Positions 19,110 through 30,195 of a DNA stretch of 64,000 nucleotides are shown piece after piece. A program made the translations under genes and the position numbers. The notes beneath the pieces were generated by a model. It saw nothing but the letters and a program-made list of their open reading frames with translations, had not been told where the DNA came from and ran no database searches. Each line of letters starts with the position of its first letter. The stretch's first letter is position 1. Location: positions 3,472,001-3,536,000 of the forward strand of contig NC_017506.1 in the NCBI RefSeq assembly GCF_000166295.1, in the 5' to 3' direction. Origin of the DNA: Marinobacter adhaerens HP15 (GTDB lineage Bacteria > Pseudomonadota > Gammaproteobacteria > Pseudomonadales > Oleiphilaceae).

Positions 19110-20699
19110 ATGTCATTGACCGATCGTATTGCCCAGGGCCTGGAATCAGGCTGGAACGTCACCGATAGCGCCCTCCTGACGCAAAACCTGACCGCAGAAG
19201 CGGACGTTGTTGTTATCGGAACCGGTGCTGGTGGCGGTACCACTGCCGAGATTCTGGCCCGCAGCGGGTTGTCCGTGATACTCATGGAGGAGGGCCGGCT
19301 TTACTATCAGAAAGACTTTAAGATGGACGAGCAGACCTCCTATGCGAACCTTTATCAGGAAGGCATGAGCCGGGTAACCCGGGACGGGGCAATCGCCATT
19401 TTGCAGGGCCGCTGCGTGGGCGGTTCCACCACGGTAAACTGGACTTCCAGCTTCCGGACACCGGCGCCCACGCTGAATTACTGGGCCGAGCAGTTTGGCC
19501 TGGACGAACTCCGGCCGGACGCCATGGCGCCCTGGTTCGATGGCCGGGAAGAACGCCATTCCATGGCCCCGTGGCAGGTCGACCCGAACGTTAATAACGA
19601 CATCTTGCGCCAGGGTTGCGAGAAACTGGGCTACAGCTGGCAGATCATTCCCCGCAATGTGAAAGGCTGCTGGAACCTGGGCTACTGCGGCGTCGGCTGC
19701 CCGACCAACGCCAAACAGGGCGCCCTGATGACCACCATTCCGGGGGCGCTCGATAACAACGCCCGGCTATTCCACAGCCTGCGCGCCGACCGCCTGGTCA
19801 TGAACCAGGACCAGATCGACCATCTGGAAGCTTCTGCATTTGCCGACGATGGCGTCACCCCGACCGGCATCAAGGTCAATCTCAAAGCCAGACACTTCGT
19901 GGTCGCCGCCAGTGCCATCGGCAGCCCCGGACTGCTACTTCGCTCCAACATCCCGGACCCGCACCAGCGGATCGGCAAGCGTTCGTTCATCCATCCGGTC
20001 AACGCCACCGTCGCCCAGATGCCTCAGCGCGTTGATCCGTTCTATGGCGCGCCCCAGTCCATCTACTCTGACGAATTCAACTTCCGCAACGGCGTCGACG
20101 GCCCGGTTGGTTACAAACTCGAGGTACCACCGCTGCACCCGGGCATGTCCAGCGGCGTCATACCCGGCCACGGCGAAACCCAGATCAACAACATGGCCGG
20201 CCTGCCCCACATGCAGTCCGTCATCGCCCTGCTCCGGGACGGCTTCCACCCCGAAAGCCCCGGCGGCACGGTCTCCCTCCGCGACGACGGCAGCCCGGTA
20301 CTGGACTACCCCGTCAACGACTACCTCTGGAAGGGCATCCGCGAAGCCTTCCACACCATGGCCGAAATCCAGTTTGCCGCCGGTGCCGAGAAAGTCCGCC
20401 TGATGCACCTGGATTCCGACTGGTACACCAACTGGACCGACGCCAAAGCCGCCATCGACCAGCTCCCCATGGCACCCCACCGCGTCCGCCTGTTCACCGC
20501 CCACCAGATGGGCGGCTGCGCCATGGGAAGCAATCCGCAAAACTCGGTCGTCAACGGCTTTGGTGAACACCACCACGTTGGCAACCTCAGCGTCCACGAT
20601 GCTTCGATCTTCCCGACCAGCATCGGGGCAAACCCGCAGCTGTCGGTTTACGCTTTGGCCGCAAGAAACAGCACGAGACTGGCGCAAAGACTGTCCTGA
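19110..20699 (+). CDS. laoA: GMC-family long-chain alcohol dehydrogenase/oxidoreductase
   Basis: The 529-residue flavoprotein has the FAD-binding loop VIGTGAGGG (35-43) and CVGGSTTVNW, a second GMC signature. The C-terminal region has HQMGGCAMG and SIGANPQLSVYALA, where GMC enzymes keep their His and Asn catalytic pair. It should oxidise long-chain alcohols to aldehydes, passing them to LaoC. It has no export signal of its own, so transfer of a LaoA-LaoB complex through the Tat signal of LaoB is possible; that is inference. Coding density and codon use match its neighbours. Confidence 0.85.
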   Translation: MSLTDRIAQGLESGWNVTDSALLTQNLTAEADVVVIGTGAGGGTTAEILARSGLSVILMEEGRLYYQKDFKMDEQTSYANLYQEGMSRVTRDGAIAILQGRCVGGSTTVNWTSSFRTPAPTLNYWAEQFGLDELRPDAMAPWFDGREERHSMAPWQVDPNVNNDILRQGCEKLGYSWQIIPRNVKGCWNLGYCGVGCPTNAKQGALMTTIPGALDNNARLFHSLRADRLVMNQDQIDHLEASAFADDGVTPTGIKVNLKARHFVVAASAIGSPGLLLRSNIPDPHQRIGKRSFIHPVNATVAQMPQRVDPFYGAPQSIYSDEFNFRNGVDGPVGYKLEVPPLHPGMSSGVIPGHGETQINNMAGLPHMQSVIALLRDGFHPESPGGTVSLRDDGSPVLDYPVNDYLWKGIREAFHTMAEIQFAAGAEKVRLMHLDSDWYTNWTDAKAAIDQLPMAPHRVRLFTAHQMGGCAMGSNPQNSVVNGFGEHHHVGNLSVHDASIFPTSIGANPQLSVYALAARNSTRLAQRLS

Positions 20700-20748
20700 T
20701 CAGCCGGCAAACGCTGCACGCCGGGGAGACTGGCACTGGGATGACAGG

Positions 20749-21434
<686 letters not shown>

Positions 21435-21446
21435 AGCTGAACTCAC

Positions 21447-21476
21447 AAAAAAGCCCCGACCAGCGGGGCTTTTTTT
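21447..21476. terminator. Bidirectional terminator between coaD and the DUF945 gene
   Basis: AGCCCCG (21452-21458) pairs with CGGGGCT (21464-21470), flanked by six A on the left and seven T on the right. It serves both convergent genes. Confidence 0.9.
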
Positions 21477-21494
21477 GGCAATGAACCAGCGGCG

Positions 21495-22784
21495 TCAAAG
21501 CAACGGCGGCAAAGGAATTTCCACACCGTTCACGTCCAGCACAAGATCCTTCATACTGGCATCAAGCACCAGCCGGTCGCCTTGCTCGACCAGCAGCCCC
21601 TGCTTAATCAGCGGTGCCAGCTGTAACCGGAATTCCGGGTATTCCTCCGCGAGCGCGACGGGCAGACTGAGATCCATTTTGCCGGTCAACTGCTGCATCA
21701 CCATCAGCATTTCTGCTTTCTGATCCGCCGTCAACTCCGGATGGGCGATCCGGGCGCTGCCTTCAATCACACCCTCCGGGGTGGTCACGGTCAGCTCTGG
21801 AAAACCAACCGAGAACCCCGCTGCTGCCAAATCCCGAACGGCGGCATTCACCTGCTGCATAGCGGCCATCTGCTGCTCAAACTGCTGGGGACCGCCAGAG
21901 GCCTGTGTGATAGCCAGCGCCTGCATGGATGAAAGGCTCTCGGTCAGGTTGCTCCAGGCCGCCACATCCAGCCCGGACAATGCCAACACCAGTCTCTGGG
22001 GACCATAACGCTCATCGGCCGTTGAAACGCCAGCGACCTCGAACGTCATTCGTGAATCCAGGCGTTCACCATCGTTGACCGGCTCACTGCTGCTAAGAAC
22101 CGAAATCCCCTGAAGCATGAACGGGGCTTCCGATGCCGGGGTCACAGCAACCGATTCCACCGCAATCTCGCCGGAGCCGGTCCAGACCTCACCGGTCAGA
22201 TGACTCATGGTTTGCTCGAGGCGGAAGTCGCTGACCTGGATATCCAGGTCCGGACCGGACAGGGTTACTCCCGGCCAGACCATCAAGGCATCGGCCTGAG
22301 AACCGGCGTCACTGACCTCAATTCTTGCCAAGCCGCCACTTGAGGCCAGGGTCTCCCCGGTATCCGGGTCCGTCAGGGTCATCTGGGGCGCTTCGAGTTC
22401 GAGAACAGCAGTACCCCAGAGACGGGTTTCCAGGGTCAGCCTCGGCTCCTCACCGGAGAACCAGTCGGTATCGCCGGCGGCCCAGCCATCCTCAGGCTGG
22501 AAATCCATCAGGCTGCCGGTCACGCCATGGGTTACATTGGCCCGATAGGCAAGCTTCTGGGATTCACCGGTTTCCGGATTGATCAGGTTCACCGAACCTC
22601 TGAAACGGGCCCCGAGAATACCTCTCTCATAGTTATCCGTTTCCATGCGAAGGAAGGGTTGTGCATCGTTCACCTCCGCTGTTGCCTGGTGCCACTGCTG
22701 CTCAGTTACGTATCCCACGACCCAGGGCAGGCCGCCCGCTACAGCCAGCACACCAGCGCCGGCAATCATCCATTTGGTGTTCAA
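21495..22784 (-). CDS. DUF945 (YdgA-like) envelope protein
   Basis: The 429-residue protein has one N-terminal hydrophobic segment (about 6-26) and a long beta-rich exported part. The pattern (GLPWVVGYVTEQQW start, long amphipathic strands, ending VLDVNGVEIPLPPL) fits the DUF945/YdgA family of inner-membrane-anchored periplasmic proteins. The function is unknown. It follows ppk by 21 bp on the same strand, so the two are probably co-transcribed. Confidence 0.75.
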   Translation of the reverse strand: MNTKWMIAGAGVLAVAGGLPWVVGYVTEQQWHQATAEVNDAQPFLRMETDNYERGILGARFRGSVNLINPETGESQKLAYRANVTHGVTGSLMDFQPEDGWAAGDTDWFSGEEPRLTLETRLWGTAVLELEAPQMTLTDPDTGETLASSGGLARIEVSDAGSQADALMVWPGVTLSGPDLDIQVSDFRLEQTMSHLTGEVWTGSGEIAVESVAVTPASEAPFMLQGISVLSSSEPVNDGERLDSRMTFEVAGVSTADERYGPQRLVLALSGLDVAAWSNLTESLSSMQALAITQASGGPQQFEQQMAAMQQVNAAVRDLAAAGFSVGFPELTVTTPEGVIEGSARIAHPELTADQKAEMLMVMQQLTGKMDLSLPVALAEEYPEFRLQLAPLIKQGLLVEQGDRLVLDASMKDLVLDVNGVEIPLPPLL

Positions 22785-22805
22785 ACACTTTCTCCAGTTC
22801 GGGAA

Positions 22806-24947
22806 TCAGGTTTTTCCGGTCAGCCGTTCAAGCAACACCAATTGTGAGGCAAGGCGCTCTTCACCTTCTGCAGGCTGGTTCTGAATATAACTACCGTCCG
22901 GTTGCAGTACCCAAGACTGGCAATTGTCGGCCAGGTAGGTATCCAGATCTTCTCTGACCCGGGCAGCGAGATCAGGATCGTCCAGGGGGAAAGCGGTTTC
23001 CACCCGGCTGAGCAGGTTCCGTTCCATACCATCGGCACTGGAACAGTACACATCCGGGCGGCCATTGTTGCCAAAGTAGTAGACACGGGTGTGCTCCAGG
23101 AAGCGGCCAATGATCGACCTCACCCGAATATTCTCCGAGAGGCCCGGCACTTCCGGACGCAGACAACAGATGCCGCGGATGATCAGATCGATTTTTACAC
23201 CGGCCTGTGAAGCCCGGTAAAGCGCCTTGATCAGCTGGATTTCCGTCAATGCATTGAACTTGAGAATAATCCGGCCTTTCTCGCCAAAGCCTGCTTCCCG
23301 ATCAATCAGGCTCAAGAGCCGGGCATGCAGGGTGAAGGGCGCATGGAACAGCTTCTTGATCTTCAGGGCCTTACCCATGCCGGTAAGCTGCTGGAACAGC
23401 TTGTTGACGTCGTCGCTGATGGATTCATCGCAGGTCATGAAGCTGTAGTCGGTATACAGACGGGCGTTACCGGCATGGTAGTTACCGGTGCCCAGGTGCA
23501 CATAGCGGCGCAGCCGTCCCTCCTCACGCCTCACAATCAGAATCATCTTGGCGTGGGTTTTGTAACCAACCACGCCGTATACCACGATCACGCCCGCTTC
23601 CTGCAGCCGACTGGCCAGCTCGAGGTTCTCGGCCTCACTGAACCGCGCCCGTAACTCGATAACCGCGGTAACCTCCTTGCCGCGGCGGGCCGCATCCGCC
23701 AGCGCCTCGACAATCTCCGAGTCTGCCCCCGTCCGATATAGGGTCTGGCGAATCGCCAGAACCTGAGGATCCTTGGCGGCCTGGCGCAACAGATCAACGA
23801 CCGGGCTGAAATTTTCGTAAGGGTGCAACAATAGAATCGGGCGCTTGCGAATGGCATCGAACATCGATTCCTTGCTGCGTATCAGCTTGGGAATCGACGG
23901 CGAAAAACCGGAATAGGTGAGGTCCGGACGGTCCACCAGCCCTCCGACCGCCATCAATCGGGTCAGGTTCACCGGGCCATGGACCTGGTAAAGATCGCGC
24001 TCGGTCAGACCGAATTCCTTCAGCAGGAACTGAACCAGCTCTTCCGGGCAGTTGTCGGCAACTTCAAGGCGCACGCCGTCGCCAAACCGGCGGCTGAGCA
24101 GCTCACCACGCAGGGCCGAGGCCAGATCTTCCAGATCGTCTTCAAGCTCAAGGTCGGCGTTACGGGTCAGCCGGAACTGATAGCAGCCTTTCACCTCCAT
24201 GCCGGGGAAGAGCTCGTCGGCATGGGCGTGGATCATGGACGACAGGAACACAAGGTTTTCGCCACCATTGCAGACATCATCAGGCAGACGGACCAGGCGG
24301 GGCAGCGAACGCGGAGCCGGCACAATCGCCATGCCGGTTTCCCGCCCGAAGGCGTCCTTGCCGTCAAGCTCAACAATGAAGTTCAGGCTTTTGTTGACCA
24401 GACGCGGGAACGGGTGCGAAGGATCCAACCCGATGGGGCTGACCACCGGCAGGATCTCCTCCTCGAAATAAGTGCGCACCCACTCCGCCTGCTCCGGCGT
24501 CCACTCCCGGCGCCGGACAAAGTGAATGTTCTGCTCTTCCATCTCGGGAATCAGCACATTGTTCAGTATGTCGTACTGCTCGCGAATGTACTCGTGAGCA
24601 ACACGGCTGATCTCCGCCAGGGCCTGGTCCGGCATCATGCCATCGGCACCAACGGTCTCACGGCCGTACTTCATCTGCTGCCGCAGACCGGCCACACGGA
24701 TCTCGAAGAACTCGTCCATGTTGCTGCTGAAAATGCAGCAGAAAATCAGACGATTGATCAACGGGTGCGTCGTATCCAGGGCCTGCTTGAGCACGCGGTA
24801 ATTAAACTGGAGCTGGCTCAGTTCCCGGTTAAAGTAATTTTCATTGGCATCCAGGTTGATCTCCTCACCAACCGGGGGCACATCCACCGGCGCAGGCACA
24901 CTCCGGTCATCCCCTGCCGTCTGATTCTTCGCCGTTTCCGTTGTCAT
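22806..24947 (-). CDS. ppk: Polyphosphate kinase 1
   Basis: It makes polyphosphate from ATP reversibly. The 713-residue protein shows the N domain (NRELSQLQFNYRV), the head domain, and the two phospholipase-D-like C domains. GYKTHAK contains His465, in the position of the autophosphorylated histidine. HLGTGNYHAGNARLYTD and the GICCLRPEVPGLSENI region are also typical. The start at 24947 (MTTETAKN) has GAGGAAT ahead of it. It lies between hemB and the DUF945 gene; ppx is not next to it. Confidence 0.95.
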   Translation of the reverse strand: MTTETAKNQTAGDDRSVPAPVDVPPVGEEINLDANENYFNRELSQLQFNYRVLKQALDTTHPLINRLIFCCIFSSNMDEFFEIRVAGLRQQMKYGRETVGADGMMPDQALAEISRVAHEYIREQYDILNNVLIPEMEEQNIHFVRRREWTPEQAEWVRTYFEEEILPVVSPIGLDPSHPFPRLVNKSLNFIVELDGKDAFGRETGMAIVPAPRSLPRLVRLPDDVCNGGENLVFLSSMIHAHADELFPGMEVKGCYQFRLTRNADLELEDDLEDLASALRGELLSRRFGDGVRLEVADNCPEELVQFLLKEFGLTERDLYQVHGPVNLTRLMAVGGLVDRPDLTYSGFSPSIPKLIRSKESMFDAIRKRPILLLHPYENFSPVVDLLRQAAKDPQVLAIRQTLYRTGADSEIVEALADAARRGKEVTAVIELRARFSEAENLELASRLQEAGVIVVYGVVGYKTHAKMILIVRREEGRLRRYVHLGTGNYHAGNARLYTDYSFMTCDESISDDVNKLFQQLTGMGKALKIKKLFHAPFTLHARLLSLIDREAGFGEKGRIILKFNALTEIQLIKALYRASQAGVKIDLIIRGICCLRPEVPGLSENIRVRSIIGRFLEHTRVYYFGNNGRPDVYCSSADGMERNLLSRVETAFPLDDPDLAARVREDLDTYLADNCQSWVLQPDGSYIQNQPAEGEERLASQLVLLERLTGKT

Positions 24948-24996
24948 GATTCCTCGATTCCAGTGTGTTCGCCACTGCTGGCGAATGATTTTGGCC

Positions 24997-26157
<1,161 letters not shown>

Positions 26158-27186
26158 TTACCGTATCGAATCCAGCGCCTCGGCTCGAACCTGTTCGGCT
26201 TCATTGAAGTGGCTGGCCCTGAGGCGCTCCAGCGCCTGTTGACGTTCCGGCTCGGCAAGCCCGGAGGACAATAGCCGGTCCCGCTCCTGTGAATAGACTT
26301 GCCAGCGGCGGTCCCAGCTCTTTTGTTCCTCCTCAAGGCGAGCCAGCCTGTCCGCCGCGGCTTCCCCAAAGGCCTCCTGACGCCACGCATCGAGTGCACG
26401 GGGATCATCCGCCAACTCCCGGCGCACCTGTTCATAGTCTGCAAACCGTCGGGTCTCCTCCCTGGCCTTGCGGAGCGGCTCCGGCAAGGCAGACTCGGCC
26501 TGGCGAAGAGCCTCTGCTTTCTGCTCATCGGTCAGGCTGTCATCGCTTGCGATCCTGAGTTTTTCGATCTGGAAGCGGTCGACTGCCTCATCGTCAGCAA
26601 AGAAAGCGGCGGCGGTATCGGCATCAAGCCAGGTCCGCCGCAGTGCCTGGATCTCTGACATCCTTCGCTGCATCTCACCCGCGCCAAGCCCGGACACCTC
26701 ACCATAGCTTTGTTCCAGCTCAGAAACCGCAAGTTTGTATTCCAGGTAGTTTCCAAGGGTTACCAGGGCCTGGGATCTAGCTGGCTCTTCCAGGCCCGAC
26801 AGCGCCGCTTCGATGCGCGCCACCAAAGCTTGCAGCGATTCCTCTCCCAGGGCTGACAGGAAATACTCGAACAGCTGTCGCAGATGCGGGGTCGGGACAA
26901 GGTTGCCGAACCTGTCCGTTCGGGCCCAACCATCCGGGACCGAGGTGCCGGCCAGCGACGCTGGCAACTGCTCGGGAACACGGACCGTGGAAACGTTGTT
27001 TACCAGGTCGGAGGGCGCAGAAACGGCCGCCCCCTTGTTCAGTGATTTCAGAGACTCATCAACAGGCGCCGATACGACCGGCTCACCCTCGGCAGCCGGA
27101 TCTGTCGTCATCAGCCAGAAGCTGGCAACAGCTGCTATGATCAGTAGCAAAACAAGGAAAAGATGGATTCGGCGCTTCATTACCAC
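26158..27186 (-). CDS. lifO: Lipase-specific foldase (lipase secretion chaperone)
   Basis: Foldases of this kind anchor in the inner membrane and fold type I/II lipases in the periplasm before secretion. The 342 residues have one N-terminal membrane segment (about 8-26), a Ser/Ala/Pro-rich variable linker, the motif SLAGTSVPDG (77-86), and RQLFEYFLSALGEE (103-116). That fits the foldase signature RxxFDYFLSA with Glu for Asp. A long helical, charged C-terminal part follows. No lipase gene lies next to it, although foldase genes usually sit right after their lipase. Start choice is uncertain: GTG at 27186 or ATG at 27180. Confidence 0.85.
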   Translation of the reverse strand: MVMKRRIHLFLVLLLIIAAVASFWLMTTDPAAEGEPVVSAPVDESLKSLNKGAAVSAPSDLVNNVSTVRVPEQLPASLAGTSVPDGWARTDRFGNLVPTPHLRQLFEYFLSALGEESLQALVARIEAALSGLEEPARSQALVTLGNYLEYKLAVSELEQSYGEVSGLGAGEMQRRMSEIQALRRTWLDADTAAAFFADDEAVDRFQIEKLRIASDDSLTDEQKAEALRQAESALPEPLRKAREETRRFADYEQVRRELADDPRALDAWRQEAFGEAAADRLARLEEEQKSWDRRWQVYSQERDRLLSSGLAEPERQQALERLRASHFNEAEQVRAEALDSIR

Positions 27187-27293
27187 ACAGGAGTCCGGAT
27201 TACGGGTGACTGGCGATTTGCCCGGGCTAACGGCGCAAAATGATAATGAACGAGGATAAACGACGCTGACAGGTCATACCGAGACAGGGATCA

Positions 27294-27321
27294 AAAACGG
27301 AGCCGGGGCGAAGCGCCCCGG
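27294..27321 (-). terminator. Terminator after the SutA-like gene
   Basis: CCGGGGCG (27303-27310) and CGCCCCGG (27314-27321) form a perfect 8 bp stem with a three-base loop. On the minus strand a GTTTTT tract follows after four bases. It lies 17 bases past the stop of the small gene at 27338. Confidence 0.7.
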
Positions 27322-27337
27322 ACTGCCGTCTGAGCGT

Positions 27338-27559
27338 TCAGAGGGAGCGGTTGTTAAAACCCACTTCCACCTTGCGAGGCGTATCAGAACGGAAGGAGGT
27401 ATCTACTTCCTGGATCCTTCCGCCCTGGCTCAGGAACGCTTCGATGTCTGCCTGCAACTGTGCTCTAACGCGGGCACGGCCGGCGATGGAATGGTTGTCG
27501 TCACTGTCGCTGGTCCAGCTTCCGGACTGCTCCAGGTTGCTTTCGTCGAATTCACTCAT
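27338..27559 (-). CDS. Small acidic protein resembling the RNA polymerase regulator SutA
   Basis: The 73-residue protein has an acidic, disordered first half and a C-terminal half with AFLSQGGRIQEVD (41-53), then SDTPRKVEVGF. This resembles, from memory, the C-terminal part of P. aeruginosa SutA (EEFLSRGGKVQEVE), a small RNA polymerase-binding protein active in slow growth. The acidic N-terminus is shorter here. The match is by eye, so the name stays tentative. It is a monocistronic gene with its own terminator, and a 272 bp AT-rich region lies upstream. Confidence 0.55.
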   Translation of the reverse strand: MSEFDESNLEQSGSWTSDSDDNHSIAGRARVRAQLQADIEAFLSQGGRIQEVDTSFRSDTPRKVEVGFNNRSL

Positions 27560-27802
27560 GATCTTTTCTCCATCAACGAAAACAGAAGGTCGAGTGCTGC
27601 GACCCCGCAGGGAACCTCACTCCGTATCGACGAAAGACCGCCTGCGGCTTCGTCTTGGCGTCTTTATAATCTGCTTTTCGTGACCACGCTATTTATTGGC
27701 AACGACTTTTTTGTAAATTTTTGTAAACCACAACAAACAATTGAATTAAATGCGAAAATTTTATATTCGTCTGTAGATCAAAAAATTGACAGAAAGAATG
27801 AA

Positions 27803-27815
27803 TAGTGATTCACTA
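27803..27815. promoter_or_regulatory. Palindromic operator upstream of the TetR/acyl-CoA dehydrogenase operon
   Basis: TAGTGATTCACTA is a perfect 6+1+6 palindrome ending 16 bases before the TetR start. A TTGACA -35 candidate lies at 27786-27791, which places the palindrome over the -10 region. This is a probable autoregulatory site. The whole 27560-27831 gap is strongly AT-rich compared with the rest of the window and holds no gene I can see. Confidence 0.6.
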
Positions 27816-27831
27816 CTTATAGGGAGCCTGA

Positions 27832-28464
27832 ATGGCCTATCGAGAAACGGAAAAAATGCGCCAGCGCAAGGCGGAGGCGCGCAAACGGATTGTGGACTGC
27901 ACCTATCAGTGCGTGGCCGAAGGCGGTTTTCGAAGCGCGCGGATTACCCGGATCGCCGGGCTGGCCGGCGTTGCCACAGGAACTATCTACCGGCATTTCG
28001 AGTCCAGAGAGGACCTGTTCGCCGAGATTTTCCGGCTGGCAACCCAGCGGGAAGTCGACAAGGTCGCCGAAGCTCTGGCCTCCGATGGCAACGCCGCCGA
28101 GCGGCTTGAGCGGGCACTCAGACAATTTGCCGAGCGGGCACTGAAAGGCCCGCAAATGGCCTGGTCACTGATCGCCGAGCCGGTGGACCCGAAAGTGGAA
28201 GAAGAACGACTGGCATACCGCAAGGCGTACGCCAACCTGTTCGAAAAAGCGATCCGCGAAGGCATTGAAGAAGGGTGCATCCCGGATCAGGACGCTCGCC
28301 AAAGCAGCACCTGCCTGGTGGGCGCCATAGCGGAAAGCCTGGTTGGCCCCCTGTCACCGACACAAACCAGCCAGGCTACCAGCACAACAGAAGACAACAA
28401 TGACCCGCTGGTCAATTCCATCATCTGCTTTTGTATGCAGGGGTTGACCGGCACCAGGAGGTAG
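27832..28464 (+). CDS. TetR-family transcriptional regulator
   Basis: The 210-residue protein has an N-terminal TetR helix-turn-helix (about residues 13-60, IVDCTYQCVAEGGF ... GTIYRHFESREDLFAEIF) and a ligand-binding domain with no recognisable specificity. Its stop codon lies two bases before the acyl-CoA dehydrogenase start, so both are one operon; it probably represses itself and that gene through the palindrome at 27803. An acyl-CoA or fatty-acid ligand is likely but not shown. Confidence 0.88.
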   Translation: MAYRETEKMRQRKAEARKRIVDCTYQCVAEGGFRSARITRIAGLAGVATGTIYRHFESREDLFAEIFRLATQREVDKVAEALASDGNAAERLERALRQFAERALKGPQMAWSLIAEPVDPKVEEERLAYRKAYANLFEKAIREGIEEGCIPDQDARQSSTCLVGAIAESLVGPLSPTQTSQATSTTEDNNDPLVNSIICFCMQGLTGTRR

Positions 28465-28466
28465 CT

Positions 28467-30167
28467 ATGAACGCGCGGCAGCCCCGTCCAGAGACGCCAT
28501 CAAACGACCAGGAAGATCGCTACCTGGCCAGCACCCACGAGGTCTTCAACCAGCCACCGGCCCTGGAGAACTACAACCTGTTCGAACAGGACATTGCCCT
28601 GCAGGAAGCTGCCCTCCGGGAGGGCGCCGGTAAAGCTGCCGAGGACCTCAAGGCATTCGGAGCCCTTGCCGGGGCCGCGCAGACCATTGACCTGGGGTTT
28701 CGCGCCAACGCCAACAAACCGGTCTTCAACACCCATGACCGTTTTGGCCACCGCATCGACGAAGTGGACTTCCATCCGGCCTACCATGAGCTGATGCGGA
28801 TTGCCTTCGACAATGGTCTCCACAGCAGCCCCTGGAGCCATCCAGGCCAGGGCGCGCATGTTGCCCGCGCAGCCAAGTACTACATGCACTCCCAGGTGGA
28901 GGCAGCCCACTGCTGCCCTGTAACCATGACCTTTGCCGCCATCCCATCGATTCGCAAGCAGCCGGAACTCGCGGCCGACTGGGAAGCCAGGATCCTGGCC
29001 GACAGCTACGATCCCCGCAACCTGCCGGACAGCCAGAAAAGTTCCGTGACCATTGGCATGGCCATGACCGAGAAACAGGGTGGCAGCGACGTTCGCGCCA
29101 ACAGCACCAGGGCTTACCCGATCGGCGCGGGAGGCCCGGGCCAGGCCTATGAGCTGGTGGGTCACAAATGGTTTGTCTCTGCTCCCATGTGCGACGCTTT
29201 CCTGGTACTGGCGCAGACACAGTCAGGACTGTCGTGCTTCCTGATGCCCCGCTGGCGCCCGGACGGCACCAAGAACCCCTGGCAGGTCCAGCGCCTCAAG
29301 AACAAAATGGGCAACGTTGCCAACGCCTCCAGCGAAGCCGAACTGCGTGGCGCCCTAGCCTGGATGGTTGGCGAGGAAGGCCGCGGTGTGCCCACCATCA
29401 TTGAAATGGTGGCCATGACCCGCTTCGACTGCATGATCGGCAGCTCCGCCGGCATGCGTCAGGCCATCGCCCAGGCCAGCCACCACTGCCGCCACCGCAG
29501 CGCCTTCGGTGCCCGCCTGATCGATCAGCCTCTGATGCAGAATGTCCTGGCCGACCTGGCCCTGGAAAGCGAAGCGGCACTGGCCTATACCATGCGAATC
29601 GCCCGCGCCCTGGATAACCAGGACAAAGAACACGAACGACTGTTGGCACGCCTCGCGACACCGGTCGGCAAATACTGGATCTGCAAACGCACCCCGAACC
29701 ATGCCTATGAGGCCATGGAATGCATCGGCGGCAGCGGCGTGATGGAAGACTGCATCATGCCCCGGCTGTTCCGGGAATCTCCCGTCAACGCCATCTGGGA
29801 AGGCAGTGGCAACGTCCAGTGCCTGGACACCCTCCGCGCCCTGCAAAAAGAGCCTGAAACCCTCGACGCCTTCTTCAACGAAGCCGCTGAAGCGAAAGGC
29901 GCCGATCGCCGCTTCGACCAGTTCCTGGCGCAGCTGCAACACGACTTCGCCGACATCAGCGATTTCCAGTACCGCGCCCGCAACCTGGTCGATCGCATGG
30001 CCCTGGCCCTGCAAGGCTCCCTGCTGCTCCGTCACTCGGATGCCGCCGTCGCCGACGCCTTCTGCGCCTCGAGACTCGAGGCCAGTGGCGGCATGAACTA
30101 CGGCAACCTGCCCTCGGGCACCGATCCGGCAGCCATTATCAAACGGGCAACGCCTGTAGTAGGCTAG
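28467..30167 (+). CDS. AidB-like acyl-CoA dehydrogenase
   Basis: The 566-residue flavoprotein belongs to the long acyl-CoA dehydrogenase branch that includes E. coli AidB. It has AMTEKQGGSDVRANST (FAD and substrate loop), KWFVSAPMCDAFLVLAQT, MECIGGSGVMED, and RESPVNAIWEGSGNVQCLD near the end. AidB is tied to the alkylation response, but most relatives simply oxidise branched or long acyl-CoAs. The TetR partner and the lipid-oxidising neighbourhood favour a metabolic role here. The start at 28467 has AGGAGG upstream, formed by the end of the TetR gene. Confidence 0.85.
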   Translation: MNARQPRPETPSNDQEDRYLASTHEVFNQPPALENYNLFEQDIALQEAALREGAGKAAEDLKAFGALAGAAQTIDLGFRANANKPVFNTHDRFGHRIDEVDFHPAYHELMRIAFDNGLHSSPWSHPGQGAHVARAAKYYMHSQVEAAHCCPVTMTFAAIPSIRKQPELAADWEARILADSYDPRNLPDSQKSSVTIGMAMTEKQGGSDVRANSTRAYPIGAGGPGQAYELVGHKWFVSAPMCDAFLVLAQTQSGLSCFLMPRWRPDGTKNPWQVQRLKNKMGNVANASSEAELRGALAWMVGEEGRGVPTIIEMVAMTRFDCMIGSSAGMRQAIAQASHHCRHRSAFGARLIDQPLMQNVLADLALESEAALAYTMRIARALDNQDKEHERLLARLATPVGKYWICKRTPNHAYEAMECIGGSGVMEDCIMPRLFRESPVNAIWEGSGNVQCLDTLRALQKEPETLDAFFNEAAEAKGADRRFDQFLAQLQHDFADISDFQYRARNLVDRMALALQGSLLLRHSDAAVADAFCASRLEASGGMNYGNLPSGTDPAAIIKRATPVVG

Positions 30168-30195
30168 AAACAACAGAATCCAACTGAGAGATCGA

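Noticed and set aside
28467..30167. Naming the acyl-CoA dehydrogenase AidB
   Set aside because: The family match is good, but there is no alkylation-repair neighbour and the TetR partner suggests lipid metabolism, so no gene symbol was given.
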